From positions 2,914,001 through 2,978,000 of the forward strand of contig NZ_CP077369.1 of NCBI RefSeq assembly GCF_019048525.1: a stretch of 64,000 nt of DNA, in the 5' to 3' direction. Below, piece after piece: positions 1 through 9,626 of this stretch. A model generated the notes under the pieces. The model did not search any database and was not told the DNA's origin. It saw only the letters and a program-made list of their open reading frames with translations. The DNA is from Acinetobacter lwoffii. GTDB lineage: Bacteria > Pseudomonadota > Gammaproteobacteria > Pseudomonadales > Moraxellaceae. Each line of letters opens with the position of its first letter. The stretch's first letter is position 1. The position numbers and the translations under genes are program-made.

Positions 1-1
1 A

Positions 2-1003
2 GAAGGTGATCTGATTTCAGTCGATCAGCTTCTGGCGGGCTTAATTATCATGTCTGCCAATGATGCCGCGGTGACGCTGGCTGAGAAAATTTCGGGTGGT
101 ATTCCGCAGTTTGTTGAACGTATGAATCAGGAAGCCAAAGCGCTGGGCATGCAGCATACCAATTTCCAGAATCCGGCCGGCATTACCATGCCTGAGCATT
201 ATTCGACTGCCGCCGATTTGGCCAGACTGTCTATGGCGGTGGTGAATGAAACTCCGGATTATCTGTATTATTCCAAGCAGCCAAGCTTTACCTACAATCA
301 GCATTTTCATCGTGCGACCAACCGTGTGCTTCAGGTCGATCCAACCGTAGATGGTTTAAAAACCGGTTTTACCCGTGCGGCAGGCTACAATCTGGCGCTG
401 ACAGCCAATCGCGTCACAACAGATTTTGAAATGCCAAATCGTCGTCTGATTGTAGTGGTACTGGGTACTAAAAGTGCCGCAAAACGCGCTGAAGTATCAC
501 ATAAGCTGATGAATCTGGCTTATACCTATACCCGCAATGAAGTAGCGATCAAAGATCAACAGCTACTGGCTGAGTTGCCTGTAATTAAATCCACCTTAAA
601 AATGTTTAAGGTGCAAACCAAGCAACCGCAGATTATTACCACTTCTTTATATGATCAGGGCTACAGTATTGACCTGAATCAGTTTGACCAGACAAATCAG
701 CGTGTCATGCTGAATACTGGTGATGGCGTTTTAAAAAGTATCGAGCCATTACAGGAAACTCAGACTCATATCAATGTTGAAGTGAAAGCGTCTGAACTCA
801 TTGCACCTTTGGCGACCATGATGCCTTTGGCGACCATTCAGGTTTATCAGAATAATCAGTTGATTCGTACCATTCAAATTGAAGATCATGTCGAAATTGA
901 AGAAGCCAATCTGTTTCAGAAATTCTTTAGCTGGCTACAAAGCTTATTCGGTTTATTTTCAGACAATACGCCAAGCGTAAAGCTTTATCCTTTAGATAGA
1001 TAA
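2..1003 (+). CDS. dacC: D-alanyl-D-alanine carboxypeptidase (PBP5/6 family), 5' end outside the window
   Basis: Periplasmic enzyme that trims the terminal D-Ala from peptidoglycan pentapeptides. The reading frame is open from base 2, so the signal peptide and the SxxK catalytic serine lie upstream. Visible are the SAN motif (second active-site motif, at base 50) and the KTG motif in DGLKTGFT, followed by the PBP5 C-terminal beta domain. The end of the protein, around FQKFFSWLQSLFGLF, reads as the amphipathic helix that anchors these enzymes to the inner membrane. The family and partial status are clear; the dacC name rather than dacA is by analogy with Acinetobacter annotation. Confidence 0.93.
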   Translation, partial: EGDLISVDQLLAGLIIMSANDAAVTLAEKISGGIPQFVERMNQEAKALGMQHTNFQNPAGITMPEHYSTAADLARLSMAVVNETPDYLYYSKQPSFTYNQHFHRATNRVLQVDPTVDGLKTGFTRAAGYNLALTANRVTTDFEMPNRRLIVVVLGTKSAAKRAEVSHKLMNLAYTYTRNEVAIKDQQLLAELPVIKSTLKMFKVQTKQPQIITTSLYDQGYSIDLNQFDQTNQRVMLNTGDGVLKSIEPLQETQTHINVEVKASELIAPLATMMPLATIQVYQNNQLIRTIQIEDHVEIEEANLFQKFFSWLQSLFGLFSDNTPSVKLYPLDR

Positions 1004-1034
1004 TAGCGCTACATCTCAAGTCACTTTTCTTTAA

Positions 1035-1064
1035 GCTAGAAGATCTTTGCGCTGATCTTCTAGC
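1035..1064 (+). terminator. Hairpin after the carboxypeptidase gene
   Basis: A perfect 11-bp inverted repeat (GCTAGAAGATC and its complement) with an 8-base loop lies 31 bases after the stop codon. It is followed by only a short T run, so it may be a weak terminator or an mRNA 3'-end stabiliser. Confidence 0.55.
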
Positions 1065-1255
1065 AGATTTCCCTCCTATTAATCTCGCTCTCCCATTGCT
1101 TGCTTAAAGCAGCAACACTTACCTGCTCTCACAGAATTGCTACGTTTTGTAATTTGTATAACAATTTTAATCAAGACGCGTTTTAGCGCATGCCATAGTA
1201 TATTTTCTCTCTATTTCTCTTATTTTTATTAAAAAAATAAATAGGTTAATCATAT

Positions 1256-2542
1256 ATGACAGCACATAAAATCGTGATTGTGGGTGGTGGTGCCGGTGGT
1301 CTGGAGCTGGCGACTCAGCTGGGTGAGAGCTTGGGTAAAAGCGGTAAAGCCCAGATTATTTTGGTCGATCAAAAACTGACGCACATCTGGAAACCGCTGC
1401 TGCATGAAGTTGCCGCAGGCACCTTAAATCCACATGAAGAAGAAACTAATTATTTTGCCCATTCAGCCGCACATCATTATGAATTTGTCTTGGGGACATT
1501 TACCGGTCTGGATCGTGAAGCGAAACAGATTGTGGTAGAAACAGAATATTTCTCCAAAAAAGCCCAAGCCAAGAAGAACCAGCGCATCGACTATGACACC
1601 CTGGTACTGGCCTTGGGTTCTACCTCGAATGACTTTAATACCGAAGGCGTCAAACAGTTCTGTCATTTTCTCGACAGCCGTCCACAAGCTGATATCTTTC
1701 AGCAGGATCTGTTGCATCTCTACTTGAATGCTCAACATGAAGCTTCGAGCCGTGAACTGAATATCGCGATTATTGGCGCCGGTGCGACTGGAGTAGAATT
1801 GGCTGCCGAGTTGGTGGAGGCCAAACACAATTTCTTTAAATATGGCTTAAACAAGGTCGATCCAAATAAAGTCAAAATTACCTTAATTGAAGCGGCGGAT
1901 CGTATTTTGACTGCGCTCTCGCCGAAAGTTGCTGAACATACCATGCAACAGCTGGAAAAATTCGGTATTGAAGTCCTTACCAGTCATCGTGTGGCCAAGG
2001 TAGATGAAGACAAAATTTATTTTGCAGATGGCTCAAGTCTGGATGCCGAGATTAAAGTCTGGGCCGCAGGTATCAAAGCACCTGAAGTCTTGGCACAACT
2101 GCAAGATATGGAAAAGGACAATATTCACCGCTTGAAAGTCTTCTCCACCCTGCAAACCAAATCTGATCCAGACATTTTTGCTTTTGGTGATTGTGCTCAC
2201 TGCCAGCCTGCTGCAGATGAACCGGTCTTGGGTCCACGCGCACAAGTGGCTAGCCAACAGGCCAATTTCCTGGCCAATGCCTTAAAAGCACGGATCAATG
2301 AGGAAAACTATTTACCGATGTTTAAATTTTCCGACAAAGGCTCACTGATTTCCTTAAGCCAGAATAAAGCTGTCGGTGAATTACTCGGTCAGGTCAATGT
2401 GCAAGGCTTTGTTGCCAAATCGATGTATGTTTCTTTATATCGAATTCATCAGGCGACCATTCATGGTTATGCGCATGCTGGCATTCTCACCGCAAAAGAT
2501 TTTGTTACACGAAAAATTTCTCCAAAGCTGAAATTGCATTGA
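1256..2542 (+). CDS. ndh: Type II NADH dehydrogenase (NAD(P)/FAD-dependent oxidoreductase)
   Basis: Single-subunit NADH:quinone oxidoreductase that feeds electrons into the respiratory chain without pumping protons. The 428-residue protein starts with an FAD-binding Rossmann motif (VIVGGGAGG, residues about 6-14). It has a second dinucleotide-binding motif (IAIIGAGATGVELA, about 170-183) for NADH and the family's FAFGDCA motif near residue 309 that contacts FAD. The C-terminal part is amphipathic and would sit on the membrane surface. It stands alone, with about 250 bases upstream and the slyD promoter downstream. Length is normal for bacterial Ndh. Confidence 0.93.
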   Translation: MTAHKIVIVGGGAGGLELATQLGESLGKSGKAQIILVDQKLTHIWKPLLHEVAAGTLNPHEEETNYFAHSAAHHYEFVLGTFTGLDREAKQIVVETEYFSKKAQAKKNQRIDYDTLVLALGSTSNDFNTEGVKQFCHFLDSRPQADIFQQDLLHLYLNAQHEASSRELNIAIIGAGATGVELAAELVEAKHNFFKYGLNKVDPNKVKITLIEAADRILTALSPKVAEHTMQQLEKFGIEVLTSHRVAKVDEDKIYFADGSSLDAEIKVWAAGIKAPEVLAQLQDMEKDNIHRLKVFSTLQTKSDPDIFAFGDCAHCQPAADEPVLGPRAQVASQQANFLANALKARINEENYLPMFKFSDKGSLISLSQNKAVGELLGQVNVQGFVAKSMYVSLYRIHQATIHGYAHAGILTAKDFVTRKISPKLKLH

Positions 2543-2617
2543 AATTCCAGAATTTGGCCCAATCAATGAAAAAATCGTCAACAAAATTGTCAAATTGCGT
2601 TTTTTTGCTAATTTTAG

Positions 2618-2646
2618 TCTACAAAAATGCAATTTCACTTTATGAT
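2618..2646 (+). promoter_or_regulatory. Probable sigma70 promoter of slyD
   Basis: TCTACA (2618-2623), a 17-base spacer and TATGAT (2641-2646) precede the slyD start codon by about 33 bases. The -10 box matches the consensus at five of six positions. Assigned by eye only. Confidence 0.5.
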
Positions 2647-2678
2647 GTACCCTTAAAAAATTGAATGGATCAATTAAC

Positions 2679-3161
2679 ATGACTGCTATTGCAAATAACC
2701 TCGTGGTTTCTTTCCACTACACATTGACTAACGCAGAGGGTGAAACTCTCGACCAATCTCAAGGTGAACCACTTGCCTATTTGCACGGTGCAGGTAACAT
2801 CATCCCAGGTTTAGAAAATGCGTTAGAAGGCAAAACTGTAGGTGAAAAATTCACTGTAAACGTTCCTGCTGCTGAAGGTTATGGCGAATACAACCCTGAC
2901 CTAGTTCAAGAAGTTCCTGCGCAAATGTTCCAAGGCGTAGACAACATTCAGGCAGGCATGCAGTTCCAAGCTCAAACTGATGACGGCGTGCAAATCGTAA
3001 CTGTTAAAGCAGTTGAAGGCGACAATGTTGTTGTTGATGCTAACTTCCCACTTGCTGGTCAAGACCTGACTTTCGAAGTTGAAATCGTATCTGTTCGTGA
3101 AGCTTCTCAAGAAGAATTAGATCACGGTCACGTACACGGTGTAGGCGGTCACCAACACTAA
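2679..3161 (+). CDS. slyD: FKBP-type peptidyl-prolyl cis-trans isomerase, SlyD-like
   Basis: Cytoplasmic prolyl isomerase and chaperone. The 160-residue protein has the FKBP fold split by an insert-in-flap domain (about residues 70-120), as in SlyD. The ATG at 2679 is preferred over the in-frame TTG at 2661 because SlyD proteins begin directly before the first beta strand and a GGAT ribosome-binding element precedes it. The C-terminus is a short His-rich tail (DHGHVHGVGGHQH) that could bind metal. It is much shorter than the His/Cys-rich tail of E. coli SlyD, so a nickel-delivery role is less certain than the isomerase role. Confidence 0.9.
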   Translation: MTAIANNLVVSFHYTLTNAEGETLDQSQGEPLAYLHGAGNIIPGLENALEGKTVGEKFTVNVPAAEGYGEYNPDLVQEVPAQMFQGVDNIQAGMQFQAQTDDGVQIVTVKAVEGDNVVVDANFPLAGQDLTFEVEIVSVREASQEELDHGHVHGVGGHQH

Positions 3162-3181
3162 GATCTTCTGATCTTGAGTGA

Positions 3182-3212
3182 AAAAAGGCAAAGTCTGACT
3201 TTGCCTTTTTTA
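3182..3212 (+). terminator. Rho-independent terminator of slyD
   Basis: Stem AAAAAGGCAAAG with its complement around a short loop, ending in a T run, 21 bases after the slyD stop codon. Confidence 0.85.
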
Positions 3213-3257
3213 TTGCCTGAAAATAGCCCGTAGAATATTAATCACCCAATTAGCTAT

Positions 3258-3283
3258 AAAAAAAAGCAGAGCCATTGCCCTGC
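3258..3283 (-). terminator. Terminator of the M48 peptidase gene
   Basis: On the minus strand a GCAGGGC/GCTCTGC stem with a 4-base loop is followed by a run of eight T residues. It sits about 45 bases beyond the stop codon of the M48 gene. Confidence 0.7.
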
Positions 3284-3328
3284 CTTTCCAATCCGATCAA
3301 GATCTCCTTTTACAGGATGATTAGTGGA

Positions 3329-4102
3329 TTATTTGTTTTGGTTATAAATCTGCATGGCTGCTGGCAACTGTTGACGCATTTGTCCAATACGCTGGCTATT
3401 CGATGGATGCGTAGACAGGAAGGTTGCACCACTGCTGCCACCGAGTTTGTTCATTTTTTCCCACAGGGTAATGGCTGCATTCGGGTTATAACCTGCGCGC
3501 GCCATCAGCATTAAACCACCTTGGTCAGCACGGCTTTCCAGATTACGCGAGTATGGCAAGCCAATTCCGATCTGACTACCCAATTGTGCGGCTGCAGCAC
3601 CACCTTGACCCACACCTGCTGCATTCAAGCCGATACCCAAGGCCAGATCAGTCAGGGCCTGAGCACCGATTTTCTGCTTAGAATGCTCTTCTAAAGCATG
3701 CACCATTTCATGACCCATAATCGCTGCAATTTCAGCATCGGTCAGATTCAGTTTATTCACGATACCCGTATAGAATACAACCTTACCACCTGGCGCAACA
3801 AAGGCGTTAACCTGGTCAGATTTGAGCACAGCCAATTGCCACTGGAATGCCGTACCGGTTTGATTCATCTGGTTAGCAACCGGTTTCAAACGGTTAAATA
3901 CATTATTAATCCGTTTATAGGTCGCTGAACTGGTATCCAGTTGACCTTTGTTCTTCGCATCATTGACCATGGCATTATAGCTTTGGCTCGCAGATGCATT
4001 TAAGGTCGCAGTATCTGCCCCTGCCATATCGGCAATGGTGGTACAACCTGATAATGTGACGACTGTAGCAGCAGCCATACTCAATAAAAGTTTATTCTTC
4101 AT
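3329..4102 (-). CDS. M48 family zinc metallopeptidase, lipoprotein
   Basis: Envelope protease related to E. coli LoiP/YcaL and the BepA group. The 257-residue protein has a lipoprotein signal peptide with lipobox LSGC (Cys20) and the zinc motif HEMVH (131-135). A third ligand is likely in NLESRAD (Glu189). A Gly/Ala-rich stretch (about 155-182) lies between the motif and the third ligand. The C-terminus has the FLSTHPSNSQRI box common in this subfamily. The gene is monocistronic with its own terminator. Substrate unknown; outer-membrane protein quality control is the inference from relatives. Confidence 0.88.
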   Translation of the reverse strand: MKNKLLLSMAAATVVTLSGCTTIADMAGADTATLNASASQSYNAMVNDAKNKGQLDTSSATYKRINNVFNRLKPVANQMNQTGTAFQWQLAVLKSDQVNAFVAPGGKVVFYTGIVNKLNLTDAEIAAIMGHEMVHALEEHSKQKIGAQALTDLALGIGLNAAGVGQGGAAAAQLGSQIGIGLPYSRNLESRADQGGLMLMARAGYNPNAAITLWEKMNKLGGSSGATFLSTHPSNSQRIGQMRQQLPAAMQIYNQNK

Positions 4103-4214
4103 TATAATTTACTCCACCTTGGCTCAAGGGCAATTTACATTGTAAAAATTATAAGTGAAAGCGCGTAGCAGCTAAACGCTTAATTCATTCATCTTCTTAT
4201 AAATTATGTAATTT

Positions 4215-4535
4215 TTAAGCCAAATACTGTATCGCCAACCAATAAATCAGACAAATAATATTGAGGCCCAAGTAAACCTGACTGAGTGGTTTGATTTTCT
4301 GTTCAAGCATTTCGTCTTTACGTTTGAAATATAAAAAAGCATTTTGCAATAAAATAATAGGCACTAATATACATGCAATAATGACACTCAGACCAATCAG
4401 CACCGCATAAATCACTTCGGGGTTTTGGGTTTGCGCACGAATAATCATCATGGCCATTGTTGGCGCCCCGCCCATCGCGAATAACAATGAATAAAACATG
4501 GTCGCCGATATATTTTTTTGCATCCTGCTGCTCAT
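4215..4535 (-). CDS. Small membrane protein of unknown function
   Basis: The 106-residue protein (start at 4535, MSSRMQKN) is preceded by a purine-rich AAAGAAAG element; an in-frame ATG at 4574 would add 13 residues without a good ribosome-binding site. Three hydrophobic stretches are visible (about residues 12-32, 42-64 and 84-104), suggesting an inner-membrane protein with a charged loop (KRKDEMLEQKIK) between the second and third. No catalytic motif is visible. I do not recognise the family. It lies alone between the M48 peptidase and the purA terminator. Confidence 0.65.
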   Translation of the reverse strand: MSSRMQKNISATMFYSLLFAMGGAPTMAMMIIRAQTQNPEVIYAVLIGLSVIIACILVPIILLQNAFLYFKRKDEMLEQKIKPLSQVYLGLNIICLIYWLAIQYLA

Positions 4536-4630
4536 TTTTCTTTCTTTATATACCACTATGTTAAAGCACATCACGTGGTATTACCGATGCAACTTTAGTC
4601 TTGAAATACCTGCATAAATTTAACATATAA

Positions 4631-4656
4631 AAAAACCCATCCGGAGATGGGTTTTT
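4631..4656 (-). terminator. Terminator of the hisZ-purA unit
   Basis: An 11-bp stem AAAAACCCATC/GATGGGTTTTT with a 4-base loop, symmetric enough to work on both strands, 28 bases past the purA stop codon. Confidence 0.85.
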
Positions 4657-4683
4657 ATCATTCAAGCTTTAGTCAAATGAAGA

Positions 4684-6018
<1,335 letters not shown>

Positions 6019-6073
6019 TCATGCTGTTAAAGTTGAAAGCCCCGCTCAGCGACATGAACACTGAGCCAAGCAG

Positions 6074-7240
6074 TTAAATCGTTTTGACTGTCCACTCACC
6101 ATTCGCATTCACCAGCTGGTGCGTCGCATATGGAATCGAGTTTAAATCATCATTACCCAGTAACTGAATTACACTTAAGCCTTGTGCACGAATATTCTGA
6201 ATTGCATTCAGAAGTTCTGCATCAGTGCCTTTAGGTGCAACCACGACCTGTACCGCATCAAACTGGCCTGCGCTTAAAGCATATAAGTCACAAGAGAAAC
6301 CGGTTGCCGGACGCGCACGGCCAAAATGTTCACCAATGCCATCATAACGGCCACCTTGTGCCAGTGCAGCTGCACGGTTCGGTGCATAGACTGCATACAT
6401 CAAGCCAGTATGATAATGGTATGAACGTAATTCAACCACATCAATACCAATACTCAAGTTTGGCCAACGGGTTTGAACTTCGTCTTTGGTGGTTTGCAAG
6501 ACATTAAAAGCCTGCGTAAATGCTGGATTTGCCAACACTTCAGCACTTAAATGCGCTTGTAATGCATCCAGGTCGCTGGCATAGCGTCCAAGTGCATAGA
6601 AATCCTGACCAAATTTCAGGTCTGCCGTGAATTCTTCTAATTCTGGCAAAGCCTTACGCTGGTATAAATCAGATAATTGCTGTTCAGCGACTTTGTTTAA
6701 GCCGGCTTGAGCCACCAGACTGCGGAATAAACCCACATGACCTAAGTCCAGATGAATACCATCTGCCAGACCTGTTTCCTGAATCAGACTGATCATCAAG
6801 TCGACCATTTCTACATCGGCATCGATGCTGTCTGAACCAAATAGCTCCGCACCTAACTGTAGTGGCGCACGCGAAGTGTTAAAACCGCGAGGCTTAGTAT
6901 GCAGAACGGTTCCTGCATAACAGTAACGTGCAACACCTTCCACTGGATGTACATGCGCATCAATACGAGCCACTTGTGGTGTCATATCGGCACGCACACC
7001 AAGCAAACGACCAGAAAGCTGATCGATTACTTTAAAAGTGGCTAAGTCTAAATCTTGATTCGATTCTGAGAGAGAAGATAGAGATTCGATGTATTCAATG
7101 AATGGCGTGTACACCAGCTGATAACCTCGAGATGCAAGGAAATCCAGTGATTTACGGCGCAGACTTTCAATAACTTGCGCTTGTTCTGGTAATACATCAG
7201 CTACACCATCAGGTAATAACCATGTCTCTGAAATGGGCAT
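6074..7240 (-). CDS. hisZ: ATP phosphoribosyltransferase regulatory subunit
   Basis: HisZ is a catalytically inactive paralogue of histidyl-tRNA synthetase. It partners with short-form HisG to form the first enzyme of histidine synthesis and carries feedback regulation. The 388-residue protein has the class II synthetase core, including FKVIDQLSGRLLGVRADMTPQVAR around residues 68-91 and a YHTGLMYAVYA motif near 275. It lacks the C-terminal anticodon-binding domain of true HisS. It forms the first gene of a unit with purA. A hairpin lies 45-70 bases upstream of its start codon. Confidence 0.92.
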   Translation of the reverse strand: MPISETWLLPDGVADVLPEQAQVIESLRRKSLDFLASRGYQLVYTPFIEYIESLSSLSESNQDLDLATFKVIDQLSGRLLGVRADMTPQVARIDAHVHPVEGVARYCYAGTVLHTKPRGFNTSRAPLQLGAELFGSDSIDADVEMVDLMISLIQETGLADGIHLDLGHVGLFRSLVAQAGLNKVAEQQLSDLYQRKALPELEEFTADLKFGQDFYALGRYASDLDALQAHLSAEVLANPAFTQAFNVLQTTKDEVQTRWPNLSIGIDVVELRSYHYHTGLMYAVYAPNRAAALAQGGRYDGIGEHFGRARPATGFSCDLYALSAGQFDAVQVVVAPKGTDAELLNAIQNIRAQGLSVIQLLGNDDLNSIPYATHQLVNANGEWTVKTI

Positions 7241-7282
7241 GTTGTAAACCTAAATTCTTGTCAGCGCGGAACGAATCCGCAT

Positions 7283-7308
7283 AAAAAAATCGGGAGCACA
7301 CCCGATTT
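7283..7308 (-). terminator. Hairpin with T run upstream of hisZ (lrp terminator or leader attenuator)
   Basis: On the minus strand an AAATCGGG/CCCGATTT stem with a 6-base loop is followed by seven T residues. It is 139 bases past the lrp-like stop codon and 43 bases before the hisZ start. A candidate promoter at 7350-7379 lies between lrp and this hairpin, so the hairpin could also interrupt the hisZ-purA leader. Confidence 0.75.
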
Positions 7309-7349
7309 CTCCTAGTCTAGCACGATAGTTTTGGCTGTGCATCGCAAAT

Positions 7350-7379
7350 TTTATAATTTTCGCTACCTGATGAAATCAA
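7350..7379 (-). promoter_or_regulatory. Candidate promoter for hisZ-purA
   Basis: On the minus strand TTGATT (7379-7374), an 18-base spacer and TATAAA (7355-7350). It would give a leader of roughly 100 bases that contains the hairpin at 7283-7308. Weak evidence, by eye. Confidence 0.35.
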
Positions 7380-7446
7380 CAACAATTGTGTCAACTATCA
7401 GCGTTTTAATGCACATTTAAAACAAATAGCATGACAAAATCCGGCA

Positions 7447-7902
7447 TTAAACCAAAGGCAATGCAATCGTGCTTTTAACCGTTTGCAATGGAATTTCAGT
7501 TTTTACACTTTGAATGCAGGGAATTTGGGTTAAATGATGAATCTGAAATTTACGATAGGCATCCAGATCAGCCACCACAATTCTTAAAAAGAAATCACAA
7601 TCGCCTGCCATTAACTGGCACTCGACGACTTCTGGCATTTCCTTGATCGCTTCGACAAATTGATCGACCACAGCAGCTTCTTGAGACTTGAGCCAGACGC
7701 GTGCAAACACGCTCATCGCCAAATTGACCTTTTGTGGATTCAGCAGTGCGACATATTGCTCAATCACGCCATCATCTTCCAGCTGTTTTACCCGTCTTAA
7801 ACAGGGTGACGGTGACAAGCCAATTAATTGAGCCAGTTCATTATTTTGCAGTTTTCCATTCTTTTGCAGCTCATGCAAAATGCGTTTATCTATTTGATCC
7901 AT
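7447..7902 (-). CDS. Lrp/AsnC family transcriptional regulator
   Basis: Amino-acid-responsive DNA-binding protein of 151 residues when started at MDQIDKRI (7902), the usual Lrp N-terminus; the frame stays open to 7959 but the extra residues do not match the family. The helix-turn-helix spans about residues 20-45 (NNELAQLIGLSPSPCLRR). The C-terminal RAM/AsnC ligand-binding domain follows from about residue 65. It is divergent from azlCD with a shared intergenic region of about 150 bases. The simplest inference is that it controls that branched-chain amino acid exporter, as Lrp-like regulators do next to azlCD elsewhere. Confidence 0.9.
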   Translation of the reverse strand: MDQIDKRILHELQKNGKLQNNELAQLIGLSPSPCLRRVKQLEDDGVIEQYVALLNPQKVNLAMSVFARVWLKSQEAAVVDQFVEAIKEMPEVVECQLMAGDCDFFLRIVVADLDAYRKFQIHHLTQIPCIQSVKTEIPLQTVKSTIALPLV

Positions 7903-8049
7903 GTCTATGCCTTGGCATTTAAAACCCCTTAAATTTAATTTAGCGCAATTTAATTTCAAATAAAACTCAAATCTCTTTCACTACAACAGCAAATAGCCTG
8001 AATATCGCCATAAAATATGGTCTAGTTTTGCAGTACCCAGGTCATTTCC

Positions 8050-8799
8050 ATGCTTTTGTTCAGACAAAGCACCGCAGCAATAGTTGCCCCTACCGATTTC
8101 AGTGAATTTCAACGTGGCATGAAAGATTCTATTCCCATGCTTTTAGGGATTATCCCCTTTGCGCTGGTGTTGGGTGCGACGGCGGTACAGAAGAATTTCA
8201 GCTTGCTCGAAGTGCCATTACTGACCGGTTTGAACTTTGCCGGCGGTTCTGAATTTGCCATTCTGGAAGTCTGGAGCAGTCCACCAAATTTACTCATGCT
8301 GATGTTCATTACCTTTCTGGTGAATAGCCGGCATCTGTTGATGGGCGCCAGTTTGGTGCCGTATTTAAAGCATCTCCCGAATCGTAAAGTTTTTCCGGCG
8401 CTGTTTTTTATGGTCGATGAGAGCTGGGCGCTCGGTCTGGCTGATGCACAAAGGAAACAAGCGCACTTGGGTTATCGTGCTGCGTTTAGCATGCCTTATT
8501 ATGCCGGCCTGTGTTTTTGCCTGTACTTGATGTGGGTCGGATTTACCACACTCGGCGCCATACTTGGACCTGTATTAGGCGACATTAACCGTTTTGGTTT
8601 CGATATGGCCTTTCCTGCTGTATTTCTGGTGTTACTGAGAAGTATGTGGAAAGGTTTTGAGGCTGCCCGGCCATGGCTGGTCAGTTTAGTCTGTGCGGCT
8701 TTGGCTTATTTATATTTACCTGCGGGCTGGTATGTGCCAATTGGTGCATTGTCTGGAATCGCTTCGGCATTTTTCCTGATTCAAGAGGATCAAACATGA
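8050..8799 (+). CDS. azlC: AzlC family branched-chain amino acid exporter, large subunit
   Basis: Inner-membrane permease subunit that works with AzlD to export branched-chain amino acids or their analogues. The 249-residue protein has about eight hydrophobic segments. It carries the family's GGSEFAILE and NSRHLLMG motifs near the first and second thirds. Its TGA stop overlaps the azlD ATG (ATGA), indicating translational coupling. The divergent Lrp-type regulator is consistent with amino-acid-induced expression. Confidence 0.9.
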   Translation: MLLFRQSTAAIVAPTDFSEFQRGMKDSIPMLLGIIPFALVLGATAVQKNFSLLEVPLLTGLNFAGGSEFAILEVWSSPPNLLMLMFITFLVNSRHLLMGASLVPYLKHLPNRKVFPALFFMVDESWALGLADAQRKQAHLGYRAAFSMPYYAGLCFCLYLMWVGFTTLGAILGPVLGDINRFGFDMAFPAVFLVLLRSMWKGFEAARPWLVSLVCAALAYLYLPAGWYVPIGALSGIASAFFLIQEDQT

Positions 8800-9095
8800 T
8801 CCAGATGAGTACCTTGGTGGCCATTATCCTGATTGCTGCGACCACTTATTTAACCCGAATCTTGGGCTATGTCTTATTAAAAAACAAAACGCTGACACAG
8901 CGCCAGCGAAAAATCCTGGAAGTAGTGCCCGGCTGCGTGCTGATTTCAGTGATTGCGCCTTATTTTGTACGCGACCATCCGGCAGACCTGATTGCCTTGG
9001 CTTTAACGCTATTTGCCGCTACACGTTTTGGATTATTACCGACCGTCGCCATCAGTATGGTTTCTGCTGCAATTTTAAGAATTTTAATAATCTAA
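8796..9095 (+). CDS. azlD: AzlD family branched-chain amino acid exporter, small subunit
   Basis: A 99-residue membrane protein with four hydrophobic segments and the family's N-terminal TYLTRILGY motif. The start at 8796 (MIQMSTLV) overlaps the azlC stop by four bases. The frame remains open upstream to 8673, but that part lies inside azlC. Required together with AzlC for export activity in characterised systems. Confidence 0.88.
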   Translation: MIQMSTLVAIILIAATTYLTRILGYVLLKNKTLTQRQRKILEVVPGCVLISVIAPYFVRDHPADLIALALTLFAATRFGLLPTVAISMVSAAILRILII

Positions 9096-9102
9096 CGCTA
9101 GA

Positions 9103-9135
9103 AAAACCCCTTTAAATGATCTCTAAAGGGGTTTT
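9103..9135 (+). terminator. Bidirectional terminator between azlD and the small coiled-coil gene
   Basis: A 12-bp stem AAAACCCCTTTA/TAAAGGGGTTTT lies between the convergent genes ending at 9095 (+) and 9138 (-). Confidence 0.85.
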
Positions 9136-9137
9136 GT

Positions 9138-9434
9138 TTATTTCTGTGGATCAACCACTTTGGTCAGCAAACTGACCAGTTCGGCATTTTGCAATTCAAC
9201 CTGCTGAAGTTTGGCTGTGGTCTGATCCAGCACTTCCTGCTGCACATGCATTTTTTTGGCTAGATCCTGCATGATTTCCAGGGTCTTTTTTAAATTTTCT
9301 TCCAGATGCACGATTTTTTCTTCGACTGGCACGCCTTCCACGCTACGTGGCTCATCACTCTGATTAAACTGCAGCCAGATCAGAAAAATTACCGCCAAAG
9401 TCAGCAGTATAATAAATCCCCAAACCACCATCAT
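9138..9434 (-). CDS. Small membrane-anchored coiled-coil protein
   Basis: The 98-residue protein begins with one strong transmembrane segment (about residues 3-24, WGFIILLTLAVIFLIWL). An acidic linker and a heptad-like helix follow (about residues 40-92, rich in Glu, Gln, Leu and Lys). This is an N-in single-pass topology with a cytoplasmic or periplasmic coiled coil, resembling small FtsB/YhcB-like architecture, but no family signature is visible. It is convergent with azlCD and shares their terminator. Function unknown. Confidence 0.7.
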   Translation of the reverse strand: MMVVWGFIILLTLAVIFLIWLQFNQSDEPRSVEGVPVEEKIVHLEENLKKTLEIMQDLAKKMHVQQEVLDQTTAKLQQVELQNAELVSLLTKVVDPQK

Positions 9435-9579
9435 GTGCTTGCTCTTATTTCATTTTATTGTCTTTATCTTAACGAAAAATGCTGCAGATAACGTAAATAA
9501 TTCAGCCTCAATTCCTGATTTTCGATCAATTACCGGCAAATTCTCTTAAAACATGGCTTGCAGAATATTTACAGGCAAG

Positions 9580-9606
9580 AAAAAAGCACCGTATCTCGGT
9601 GCTTTT
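9580..9606 (-). terminator. Terminator of the GAPDH-family gene
   Basis: AAAAGCACCG/CGGTGCTTTT stem with a 5-base loop; on the minus strand it ends in a T run, 20 bases after the stop codon. Confidence 0.85.
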
Positions 9607-9626
9607 GAGGTTTAGATAACCCGAAC

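Noticed and set aside
8673..8795. Longer azlD frame
   Set aside because: The extra 41 codons lie inside azlC; the ATGA overlap start fits the family.
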